Assembly (NCBI GenBank): GCA_963813495.1
Contig: CAWEZC010000004.1
Location: 124,001 to 188,000, forward strand
DNA from: JACVRW01 sp963813495
Lineage (GTDB): Bacteria > Actinomycetota > Thermoleophilia > Solirubrobacterales > Thermoleophilaceae
Length of the DNA stretch: 64,000 bases
Reading direction: 5' to 3'
The notes beneath the pieces were generated by a model. It had not been told where the DNA came from and searched no databases. It worked only from the letters and a program-made list of their open reading frames with translations. Positions 1 through 7,814 of the stretch are shown in pieces. Each line of letters opens with the position of its first letter. The stretch's first letter is position 1. The position numbers and the translations under genes are program-made.

Positions 1-187
1 GAAGCGTCTGCGGGTCGACGCGTACCAGGCCGACCTGCCGTTTCCCGGGGGAGATGCCGAGCAGTCCGGCTGCGCCTCCGGTCCTAGTCGCTGTCGGGCG
101 TGGGCTGTCGGTGTCGGCGCCGGCGACCAGCGGAATTCCCGCCAGCGCCGCGCCTGCAAGAAGGGTGGCAATGGTCGCCAGGCGCAT
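1..187 (-). CDS. Secreted protein of unknown function, 5' end only
   Basis: Only the first 62 codons are in the window; the gene continues past base 1. From an ATG at 187 the product begins with MRLATIATLLAG, a short hydrophobic stretch and an alanine/glycine-rich region before ADTDSPRP, which looks like a Sec signal peptide. The visible mature part is a low-complexity Thr/Gly linker and then GISPGKRQVGLVRVDP. I cannot assign a family from this. It lies 55 bp downstream of the kinase gene on the same strand and may be the tail of that transcription unit. In-frame codons upstream of the ATG offer no ATG, GTG or TTG in the last ten positions, which supports this start. Confidence 0.55.
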   Translation of the reverse strand, partial: MRLATIATLLAGAALAGIPLVAGADTDSPRPTATRTGGAAGLLGISPGKRQVGLVRVDPQTL

Positions 188-242
188 CGACCTGACTACG
201 TGGGCGATGCGGGCTCAGGTCCGGGCACCGCCGGGCTCGGCC

Positions 243-1157
243 TCAGCCAAGGGCGTCGGCTATGCGGTGCAGGCGCACCGCCCAGGCGAGCTCCTCGCCT
301 GTGCTCGCCTCGAGCCCTTCCACATCCAGTGCCTCGGCCCGGGCTCGCAGACGGGTCCAGGTTGCCGCCCGCGCGGGGTCGAGGCCCGCCGCGGCGGCGT
401 AGTGCTCGACCCAGTCCCGGACGCTCTTGGCGGCGGCCGGGCCGGAGTCGGGCACCGGTGTGTCCGGACTGAGCAGCGCCCAGATCTCGGCGTTGCGGTC
501 CGCGCGCACCCCGTGCGGGTCGATCACCTTCCAGGCGCGGCCGTCACGCACCACGTTGCCGCCGTGCAGGTCGCCGTGGATGAGCACGTCGCCGTTGGCT
601 GGGGCCGACAGCGCCTCGAGCTCTTCGAGGAGCGCGCGCTCACCTGCCAGGGCGTGCCGCCAGTGGTCCACGTAGTCGTGCATGTGCAGTGTCGAGGCCG
701 GCGGGCGCCGCTCCGACTGGAGCCGAGCCGCCAGCCGTCCCAGCTCGCTCAGCTGCTCGTCCCAGGTCAGGCCGGCGTCATCGAGCGAGTCACCCGGCCG
801 CAGACGTTCCATCAGCAGCGTCAAGCCGTCGTCACGGCGGTCGATCAGCTCGACCACGGCACCGGTGGAACGCCAGAAGCTCAGCGCCTCCCCCTCGGCG
901 GCGAGCATCTCGTCATCGGAGTGTCCGCGCGGGCTGACCTTCACGACGAGCTCGTGCTCGTTCCGGGCTGCGATGCAGACGAGCGCCACACAGCCGCCGC
1001 CGACGGGCCGCGGGTCGCGCAGGTCCCACGCCGCTGCGCCCTGCGAGAGCCGGATCCGGACGTCGGCGGCGAGCGCGCCGGCGTCGCAGCCCGGCCAGAA
1101 GCCTCGCCAGTGGCGCTGGAGGCGCGCGAGCGTTACGAGTATCGGATCTGCGCCCAT
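243..1157 (-). CDS. APH(6)/hydroxyurea-type small-molecule kinase
   Basis: This 304-residue protein fits the aminoglycoside/hydroxyurea phosphotransferase family (streptomycin 6-kinase type), cytosolic enzymes that use ATP to phosphorylate a small molecule. The key sign is the catalytic loop VLIHGDLHGGNVV followed by the metal-binding VIDPHG, in the order expected for the APH fold; an N-lobe lysine lies in HELVVKVSP. Real resistance activity is not proven: many actinobacterial members have unknown substrates. The start at 1157 gives the family length, and an AGAAGG motif lies about 14 bases upstream. It follows the MFS transporter gene by 50 bp on the same strand, so a joint detoxification role is possible but is inference. 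Confidence 0.75.
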   Translation of the reverse strand: MGADPILVTLARLQRHWRGFWPGCDAGALAADVRIRLSQGAAAWDLRDPRPVGGGCVALVCIAARNEHELVVKVSPRGHSDDEMLAAEGEALSFWRSTGAVVELIDRRDDGLTLLMERLRPGDSLDDAGLTWDEQLSELGRLAARLQSERRPPASTLHMHDYVDHWRHALAGERALLEELEALSAPANGDVLIHGDLHGGNVVRDGRAWKVIDPHGVRADRNAEIWALLSPDTPVPDSGPAAAKSVRDWVEHYAAAAGLDPARAATWTRLRARAEALDVEGLEASTGEELAWAVRLHRIADALG

Positions 1158-1207
1158 GGGGAACGCGATGCCCTTCTTGCTTCCCGTTGCTTTGCCGGTG
1201 GTGCGCC

Positions 1208-3028
1208 TCAGGCCGGGCGCGGTTCGGGCCCGGGCCGCGCAGCGGGACGAGCCGGACCACCGTCGGGCTCGGCGCCGTCCCCATCCGGCTCGGCGGCGTT
1301 TCCTTCGGGACGGTCGCCGCCGTTTCCGGCCGGTGTCGGCGGATCCGCCGATGCGCCTGCGCCCGCCGCCTGCTGGGCCTTCATCTTGGCCATGAACTCG
1401 GCCTGCGCCTGGGCAGGGGTCCGCCGCAGCGCGCCCATCAGCGGCAGTACGGTGAGCACGAGCAGAGCGGCGTGGCGGAAGGCCCAGGCGAAGCCCTCGC
1501 GCGCCGAGCCGGCGGTCTCGCGGATGATCTCCTCGTCGAAGCCCGGCTTGGGCTCGAAGCGATCGCTGGTGCCGCCCGTGTAGTCGTGGAGGGTCGACTG
1601 GATCACCACCGCGGCCTCGGGCCGCGGGATCTCCCACTCGCCCACGATGTCGTCGATCTCCTCGTCGGCGAACCAGGACATGTGCGCGCTGAGCGCGCCG
1701 CCGAAGGTGGCGATCAGCACCGCCACGCCGATGGCGGCACCTAGCTGGCGTGCCGTGTTGAGGATGCCCGAGGCGAGCCCTACCTCGGGACCCGCCACCG
1801 CGCCCATGGCACCCACGTTCAGCGCGGGGAAGCAGATGCCCATGCCCACGCCGATGAGGAGCAGGCCGGGGAGGATGCGCAGGTAGCTGAAGGCGTTGTC
1901 GGCCGTAGCGGGCAGGAAGGAGACGATCAGCATCCCCACCGCCATCGCGATCAGGCCGGGCTTGGCCAGGTCGCCGGGCGCGCGCCTGTCCGCCGCCCGT
2001 CCTACGAAGGGCCACACCACGAGGCCCATCAGGGCGACGGGGGTGATCGCCAGGCCCGCCTCGAGCTGGCTGTAGCCCCACAAGTTCACGAAGACTAGCG
2101 AGAGCAGCAGCAGCGATCCGATGGCACCCGCGCCGAAGAACAGCATGCCGATGTTGGCGTTGCGGAACTGCCGGTTGGCCAGCAGGCCGGGGGTGATCAT
2201 CGGGTTGGGCGCGCGCCGCTCCCACCAGGCGAACAGCACGCCGAGCAGGATCGCGCCCTGCATCAGGCTGAGCCAGAGCGGCAGGTCACCCTCGAACGGA
2301 TTCGCCTCCACCAGGGCGAACGTGAGGAACATGACCGCTCCGCCGAGCAGGAGCATTCCTTTTACGTCCACCTGGCGCCCGGCCGTCAAGTCCCAGGTCT
2401 CGGGCCACCAGCGCAGCGCGAGGAGGATGCCCAGGATGCCGAAGGGGATGTTGATCAGGAAAATCCAGTGCCAGCTGGCGATCTCCACCAGGACCCCACC
2501 GATCACCGGCCCGAGGGCGGACGATACGAGCGCGACGACGGCGATCAGCGCCAGACCGCGTCCGCGCTGGGCGGGCGGGAAGACCAACACGGTCATGGCG
2601 AAGCCGAGTGGCGCGAGGATGCCCGCGCCCGCGCCCTGGATCACGCGAAAGGCGATCAGCCACTCCACCGACCAGGCCGCCGCGCAGAGCGCCGAACCGA
2701 CCGTGAACACCGCCATGCCGATGACGAAGAAGCGCTTGCGGCCGAACTGGTCGGCCAAGCGGCCCATCGAGACGAGCAGGATCGCGAAGACGATGTTGTA
2801 GGCGTTGATGACCCAGGTGACCGTGGCGATGTCGGTCGACAGCTCGTCCTGGAGCTCGGGCACCGACACGTTGACGATCGAGACGTCCAGCAGGGACATC
2901 GCCCAGCCGATCATCATGACCCCGAAGATGCGCCACTTGTTGGCGTACAGGAACTCCGGGGAGGGGTTCTTGCGCTCCTTGACGGCAGGCGGGGCGGCGC
3001 CCTCGCCGTTGACCTGCTCGTCGCTCAC
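1208..3028 (-). CDS. MFS transporter, DHA2 family (14 TM)
   Basis: This 606-residue inner-membrane protein is a drug:H+ antiporter-2 type MFS permease. After about 40 cytosolic residues the first membrane segment holds a motif like GWAMSLLDVSIVNVSVPEL. Motif A is seen as GRLADQFGRKRF after TM2, and the antiporter motif C as LGPVIGGVL with IFLINIPFGI behind it. The length and number of hydrophobic segments fit 14 helices. The C-terminal 60 residues are a Pro/Gly/Asp-rich tail. The start is a GTG whose last bases form GTGA with the stop of the upstream sulfatase-fold gene, so translation is probably coupled. The substrate is unknown; coupling to two exported AlkP-fold proteins suggests it exports their substrate or product. 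Confidence 0.85.
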   Translation of the reverse strand: MSDEQVNGEGAAPPAVKERKNPSPEFLYANKWRIFGVMMIGWAMSLLDVSIVNVSVPELQDELSTDIATVTWVINAYNIVFAILLVSMGRLADQFGRKRFFVIGMAVFTVGSALCAAAWSVEWLIAFRVIQGAGAGILAPLGFAMTVLVFPPAQRGRGLALIAVVALVSSALGPVIGGVLVEIASWHWIFLINIPFGILGILLALRWWPETWDLTAGRQVDVKGMLLLGGAVMFLTFALVEANPFEGDLPLWLSLMQGAILLGVLFAWWERRAPNPMITPGLLANRQFRNANIGMLFFGAGAIGSLLLLSLVFVNLWGYSQLEAGLAITPVALMGLVVWPFVGRAADRRAPGDLAKPGLIAMAVGMLIVSFLPATADNAFSYLRILPGLLLIGVGMGICFPALNVGAMGAVAGPEVGLASGILNTARQLGAAIGVAVLIATFGGALSAHMSWFADEEIDDIVGEWEIPRPEAAVVIQSTLHDYTGGTSDRFEPKPGFDEEIIRETAGSAREGFAWAFRHAALLVLTVLPLMGALRRTPAQAQAEFMAKMKAQQAAGAGASADPPTPAGNGGDRPEGNAAEPDGDGAEPDGGPARPAARPGPEPRPA

Positions 3029-4629
3029 GGCTGCGGCTCCGGAATCCGCTCGTTGGAGGGGAGCGGCCCGCCCTCGGGCACGCGGCCGTCGAACTTGAGG
3101 TCCTCGGGCTCGGTGCCGTCGTCCGGCTCGTCGTTGTCGACGGGATCGAAGTCGTTCGGGATGTCGTCGTCGTCGGCGTCGTCGTCGCCGCGCTCCCGGT
3201 TGGGCCGCAGCGCGCCGTCGGGCCCGAACTCCGGCAGCGTGCCGCCGGCGACCATCACGGCGACCTCCGACAGCTCGGTGAGCTTGCCCGGATCCTCGTT
3301 GGCCACGTCGTCGTAGCGCTTGATGTCGTCCTCGGCCTCTTCGTCGTCGTCGTAGAGACGCCGCTCGATCTCCTGGCGGTCGGCCACCATCAGCCAGCGC
3401 TTGTCGCGCACGATTATGTTCTCGCCGACGGCAGTCACGTTGTAGCCGCGGTGGTAGAGGTCCCACTGGTCGACGTCGTCGAACAGGGCGGTGAGGTCCT
3501 CACCCCCCATCTTGCCGGGAATGGTCACGTCGAGGAAGGACAGGATGGTGGGCGCCACGTCGTGGGTGGTGGCGTACCAGTCGACGTCGTCACCGGCCTT
3601 GGTGCCGTCGGGGTGGCGTATGAGGAGCGGGATCTCGTAGGCCGGGCGGTAGGAGGTGGGCGTGCCGATCCCCATGTAGTCGTGCTCGCCCAGCGCGACG
3701 CCCTGGTCGCCGATCGCCACCACGAGGGTCGAGCCGAGCAGATCGAGCTCGGACAGTCGGTCCATCAGCCGCCCGACCCACCCGTCGACCGCCTCGACGT
3801 GGTCGGCGTACGCGCTGCGCACCTTCTTCTCCTCGTCACCGCTCCAGCGCAGCTCCACGAGGCGGTCGGTGTTGGGCCCGATGCCCTCGTCCTCGACCTC
3901 GCCGGGCTTGACGTAGACGGGCGGGGCGAACGCCGCCTGCGCCGGGTCGAAGGGGTCGATGGCCAGGAAGAAGGAGGAGTCGCCGCGCAGCCCCTCGAGC
4001 TCGCGGATGCCGACGCGGAAGGTGGCTGCGGTGGCGCGCGTCTGGCGCCTGATCGCGGGCAGGAGCTCGGTGTCGATGCCCGGAGCGGGGGCGGAGGAGA
4101 GTGCCTGCGGCCCGCCCGCGGTCCGCCTCACGTCCGGGAAGCGCTCGCCCTCCAGGATCGGGTTGTCGCTCACGTACGACGTGATGACCCCGTTCCCGCG
4201 CAGCGTCTCCGTCAGTACCGGCTGGTGGTACCAGATCGGATTGAAGCCGGGCACCGGCGCCAGCCCGTCCGTGCGCTTCCAGTCGCGGAAGGGATAGGCG
4301 CGGGTGCCGGTGATCAGCGCACGCCTGTTGGGCAGCGCCGGCATCGACTCCGGCATCGCGCGATCGAAGCGCAGCGAGTCCTCGGCCAGCGCGTCGAGCT
4401 TGGGCGTGTCCGCGGGCGAGTCGCCCTCGAAGGCCTTGACGTGGTCGGCGCGCACCAGCGGCAGCACCACCAGCACTACGTTGCGGGCGCGCCCCTCGTC
4501 GGCCTGTGCCGCGGCGGCCTGCGGCAGTGCCGCCAGGCCGAGCACGCCCGCGCCGGCGGCGCCCACGCCGCCGCGCCGCAGCAGGGTCCGGCGCGTGAGG
4601 CCGCGCCGCGAGCGCTCGCCGCGCTTCAT
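3025..4629 (-). CDS. Tat-exported sulfatase-fold protein, probable pseudoenzyme
   Basis: This 534-residue protein has the sulfatase (alkaline phosphatase superfamily) fold, but the catalytic residues look lost. A twin-arginine signal (LTRRTLLRRGG, then a hydrophobic stretch to about residue 41) predicts Tat export. The usual first metal motif (V-D-T-x-R-A-D) reads VLPLVRAD, with Pro57 for Asp. The nucleophile motif C-x-P-S-R reads ALPNR, with Ala98 for Cys. The later D-H-G reads GDQG, and DPHEP of the upstream paralogue reads DPAQA. The C-terminus is very acidic, with a DDDIPNDFDPVDND stretch like calcium-binding thrombospondin type 3 repeats. It overlaps both neighbours by 4 bases (ATGA upstream, GTGA downstream). 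I infer a binding or partner role rather than hydrolysis. Confidence 0.8.
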   Translation of the reverse strand: MKRGERSRRGLTRRTLLRRGGVGAAGAGVLGLAALPQAAAAQADEGRARNVVLVVLPLVRADHVKAFEGDSPADTPKLDALAEDSLRFDRAMPESMPALPNRRALITGTRAYPFRDWKRTDGLAPVPGFNPIWYHQPVLTETLRGNGVITSYVSDNPILEGERFPDVRRTAGGPQALSSAPAPGIDTELLPAIRRQTRATAATFRVGIRELEGLRGDSSFFLAIDPFDPAQAAFAPPVYVKPGEVEDEGIGPNTDRLVELRWSGDEEKKVRSAYADHVEAVDGWVGRLMDRLSELDLLGSTLVVAIGDQGVALGEHDYMGIGTPTSYRPAYEIPLLIRHPDGTKAGDDVDWYATTHDVAPTILSFLDVTIPGKMGGEDLTALFDDVDQWDLYHRGYNVTAVGENIIVRDKRWLMVADRQEIERRLYDDDEEAEDDIKRYDDVANEDPGKLTELSEVAVMVAGGTLPEFGPDGALRPNRERGDDDADDDDIPNDFDPVDNDEPDDGTEPEDLKFDGRVPEGGPLPSNERIPEPQP

Positions 4630-6170
4630 CCGCCGAGCACCGCCTTGCCGGACCCGCGGCTGAACTGCGGCAGCGTGCCGCCGGCCTCGTCCTCGAGCAC
4701 GCGCCAGAGCCGGTCGACCACCTCGGGATGCTCGGCGGCCACGTCCTGCAGCTCCTCGGGGTCCGCGCGCTTGTCGTACAGGCGCTTGCGCTTGCCCTCG
4801 CTGTCGGAGAGCAGGAACCAGTCGAGGTCGCCGGCCAGCACGTGGTCGTCGTAGCAGGAGGTGAATACGGGCCGCGGCGGCGGCTCGCCGCCGTCGAACA
4901 TCACCGACAGGTCCTCGCCCGACATCAACCCGGGCGCGCGTATGCCCATGAAGGACAGGGCGGTGCGGGGCAGGTCGTGGGTGGAGGCGAAGAAGTCGCT
5001 CGAGTCCCCGGCGCGCTTGCCCTCGGGATGCCGGATCATGCAGGGCACGTGGTAGATGTGCCACTGGGCGCGGGCCGCGTGCTTGCCGAGGATTCCCTGC
5101 TCGCCGAGCGTCAGCCCGTGATCGGACATGTACATGACCACGGTGTTGTCGAGCAGATTCTGCCGGTCGAGCTCGTTCATCAGGCGCCCGATCCACTCGT
5201 CCACGAACTCCAGCTCGGCGGCGTACAGCTGGCGGACGCGCTCGATTGTCTCGTCGTCCACGTCCACGTCGACGACCCAGGAGTACGGCGTCTCGAACGG
5301 CTGGATCGGAGTTATGCCCTGCTTCTCGATGCCCATGGGCTGGTCGCCCCAACGCGCCTGGTACACGCGCGGGGCGTCGAGCGGCTCGTGCGGGTCGAAG
5401 GCGTCCACGCCGAGGAAGAAGGGCTTGCCCTCCTCCTTCAGATCGTCGAGCAGTCGCAGCCCTGCGCGGATCACACGCGCGGTGGGATAGTCGCCGTCGC
5501 TGTCGCGGTAGATCGAATTCCAGCCCGCCATCGCGCGTAGGCGGCCCACCTCGACGCTGTCCGACAGCTCCGGCAGCAGGTAGCGCTCGATGGTGCTGCG
5601 CGTGGCCGGGCGCTTGTAGGGCTTGTTGAGGAAGCGATAGGCGCCCTGCGAGTAACTCGGCTTGACCCAGTCGAGCGTGCGCCGGAAGTTGCCGAAGCGG
5701 GGGCCGATCAGGAACGGGTTGTCGGTGCAGTAGGCGGTCTCCACGCCGGCCTCGCCCAGCACCTCCGTCACGATCGGCTGGAAGTCCGGAATCGGGATCC
5801 AGCCCGGTCCAACGGGGAGCCCCTTGGTGGGGACGTAGTTGCGGAAGGGAAACGAGCGCACCCCGGTGAGCAGCGCGCGGCGGGCGGGGCCGGTGGGCAT
5901 GGCCTCGGGTACGGCGTGGTCGAACACGAGCGAGTCCCTGGCCAGGGCGTCGATGTTCGGCGTCTTGGCGAGCGAGTCCGGGTTGTAATGGGAGATGTAA
6001 TCCGCGCGCGTGGAATCGGTGAAGATCAGCACCACGTTGGGGGCGTCCTCGGCGTGCTCGGTGGCCGGCTCGAAGTAGTCGTCGCCGCAGGCCGAGGCGG
6101 CAAGCGCGGCAGCGCCGGTCGCTCCCGCGCCGAACAATCCTCGTCTTGTGAAGCCGCCCCGCGAGCCCAT
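4626..6170 (-). CDS. Tat lipoprotein of the sulfatase/AlkP superfamily, Thr at nucleophile
   Basis: This 514-residue sulfatase-fold protein keeps most of the active site. The N-terminus has a twin-arginine motif (FTRRGLFG) and a lipobox AASAC with Cys28, so it should be a Tat-exported lipoprotein. The metal motif IFTDSTRAD (Asp52), FDPHEP (His261), MSDHG (Asp350, His351) and LGKH (Lys363) are all present. At the formylglycine position the motif is TGPAR, with Thr93 instead of Cys or Ser, so a normal formylglycine sulfatase is unlikely. Thr nucleophiles occur in AlkP-superfamily phosphodiesterases and phosphotransferases, so phosphate-ester chemistry is the better guess. It is the first gene of a coupled block with a degenerate paralogue and an MFS transporter. 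Confidence 0.82.
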   Translation of the reverse strand: MGSRGGFTRRGLFGAGATGAAALAASACGDDYFEPATEHAEDAPNVVLIFTDSTRADYISHYNPDSLAKTPNIDALARDSLVFDHAVPEAMPTGPARRALLTGVRSFPFRNYVPTKGLPVGPGWIPIPDFQPIVTEVLGEAGVETAYCTDNPFLIGPRFGNFRRTLDWVKPSYSQGAYRFLNKPYKRPATRSTIERYLLPELSDSVEVGRLRAMAGWNSIYRDSDGDYPTARVIRAGLRLLDDLKEEGKPFFLGVDAFDPHEPLDAPRVYQARWGDQPMGIEKQGITPIQPFETPYSWVVDVDVDDETIERVRQLYAAELEFVDEWIGRLMNELDRQNLLDNTVVMYMSDHGLTLGEQGILGKHAARAQWHIYHVPCMIRHPEGKRAGDSSDFFASTHDLPRTALSFMGIRAPGLMSGEDLSVMFDGGEPPPRPVFTSCYDDHVLAGDLDWFLLSDSEGKRKRLYDKRADPEELQDVAAEHPEVVDRLWRVLEDEAGGTLPQFSRGSGKAVLGG

Positions 6171-6221
6171 CTCCGAGGGCCGCAGGCTAGCTGACAGCCC
6201 CGGCGTGACCCCGCGATCCGC

Positions 6222-7745
6222 TTACGATCCGGGCGCCGAAGCGGTGATCTCCTGCGGGACCTCGATCTCGCGCTTGAGGATCTTGCCGGTCGGTCCCTTG
6301 GGCAGCTCGTCCACGAACCAGATCTTGCGCGGGTACTTGTAGGCGGCCACCTGATCGCGGATATAGGAGCGGATCTCGGAAGCCTCGATCGACTCGCCCT
6401 CCTTGAGCACCACCGCGGCGCCCACCTCCTCGCCGAGCGCTTCGTCGGCCACACCCACCACGGCCGCCTCCTGGATCGCGGGATGCTCGTAGAGCACCTC
6501 CTCGACCTCGCGCGGGTAGACGTTGTAGCCGCCGCGAATGATCAGGTCCTTCTTGCGGTCGACGATGAAGAAGTAGCCGTCCTCGTCGACGCGGGCCATG
6601 TCGCCGGAGCGGAACCAGCCGTCCTCGGTGATGGCCTCGCCGGTCGCCTCCGGGCGCTCCCAGTAGCCCGTCATCACGTTGTGGCCGCGGATCACGATCT
6701 CGCCGACCTCGCCCTGCGCGACCTCGTTGCCCTGGTCGTCCCAGACCTGCATCTCGACACCCTCAATCGGAGTGCCGATGGAGCCCGCCTTGCGCTCCTT
6801 GTGCGGATGGTTGAAGGAGGCCACCGGCGAGGTCTCCGAGAGCCCGTAGCCCTCGAGGATCGGACAGCCGAACTTCTCCTCGAAGCCGCGGATGAGCTCC
6901 ACCGGGATCGCTGCGCCGCCCGACATGCACAGCCGCAGCGTGGAAGCGTCGGCGTCGTCGGCCGATTCGGCGTGCAGCATCGCGTTGTACATCGTGGGCA
7001 CGCCCTGGAAGACCGTCACGCGGTCCCGGCCGATGATCTCGAGCGCCTTGTCGGGGTCGAAGCGCGGGATCATCGTCACGGTGGCACCGTTGGCGACGGC
7101 GCTGTTCATCGTGCAGGTCTGGCCGAACGAGTGGAACAGGGGGAGGGCGCCCAGCAGGACATCGTCCTCGCTGAACTCGCCCAGCGTCGTCGAGGTCATC
7201 GAGCAATTGCGATGCAGGTTGCTGTGGCTGAGCTCGGCGCCCTTGGGCTTGCCGGTGGTGCCCGACGTGTAGAGGATGACCGCGGTGTCTTCCGCTGCGC
7301 GCTCGGGATCCTCGCGATCCTCCTCCTGCCCGGCCAGCAGCGCCTCGAACTCGCCGGGTGCGACGAGGATGCACTCCGTGCCCGCCTGCGCCGCTCCGTC
7401 CTCGGCGGCCTCGGCGAATCCCTGCCAGGCGAACAGGATCTTCGCTCCCGAGTCCTCCAGGTAGAAGTGCACCTCGCGCGTCTTCAGCAGCACGTTCATG
7501 GGCACCACGACACCACCGGCGCGCAGGATGCCGTAGTAGATCGCGGGGAAGTAGGGGACGTTGGGCAGCATCAGGCCCACCCGGCCGCCCGGCTCGAGGC
7601 CCTTCGACTTCAACAGGTGCGCGACCCGCGCGCTGGCGCACTCGAGCTGGTGGTAGGTCAGCTCGGCGTCGTCCAGCTTGAACGCGACGTGGTCGCCGTT
7701 CTTCTCCGCGCTCTCAATGAGGATCCTCGCCAGGTTCTCGCTCAT
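6222..7745 (-). CDS. Long-chain acyl-CoA synthetase (AMP-binding)
   Basis: This 507-residue adenylate-forming ligase activates a carboxylic acid, probably a fatty acid, to acyl-AMP and then acyl-CoA. The phosphate loop YTSGTTGKPKG is at residues 159-169, the A5 motif reads EGYGLSETSP, the hinge region WFRSGDMARVDEDGYF is followed by VDRKKDLIIRGG, and the catalytic lysine motif is PKGPTGKILKRE near the C-terminus. The order and length are normal for FadD-like ligases. The ATG at 7745 has an AGGGAG ribosome site. It lies 69 bp after nuoN on the same strand and 51 bp before the sulfatase block. Chain length and acyl type cannot be read from the sequence. Confidence 0.9.
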   Translation of the reverse strand: MSENLARILIESAEKNGDHVAFKLDDAELTYHQLECASARVAHLLKSKGLEPGGRVGLMLPNVPYFPAIYYGILRAGGVVVPMNVLLKTREVHFYLEDSGAKILFAWQGFAEAAEDGAAQAGTECILVAPGEFEALLAGQEEDREDPERAAEDTAVILYTSGTTGKPKGAELSHSNLHRNCSMTSTTLGEFSEDDVLLGALPLFHSFGQTCTMNSAVANGATVTMIPRFDPDKALEIIGRDRVTVFQGVPTMYNAMLHAESADDADASTLRLCMSGGAAIPVELIRGFEEKFGCPILEGYGLSETSPVASFNHPHKERKAGSIGTPIEGVEMQVWDDQGNEVAQGEVGEIVIRGHNVMTGYWERPEATGEAITEDGWFRSGDMARVDEDGYFFIVDRKKDLIIRGGYNVYPREVEEVLYEHPAIQEAAVVGVADEALGEEVGAAVVLKEGESIEASEIRSYIRDQVAAYKYPRKIWFVDELPKGPTGKILKREIEVPQEITASAPGS

Positions 7746-7814
7746 GCCTCGCTCCCTTCGGTGGCTGATCGGCAGCCTAACGCGCCCGCCGTGGTGTGCC
7801 CGGGTTTGGCGCGC

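Noticed and set aside
54..1583. Open frame of 509 codons on the plus strand
   Set aside because: It runs antisense to both the kinase and MFS genes, which carry clear motifs.
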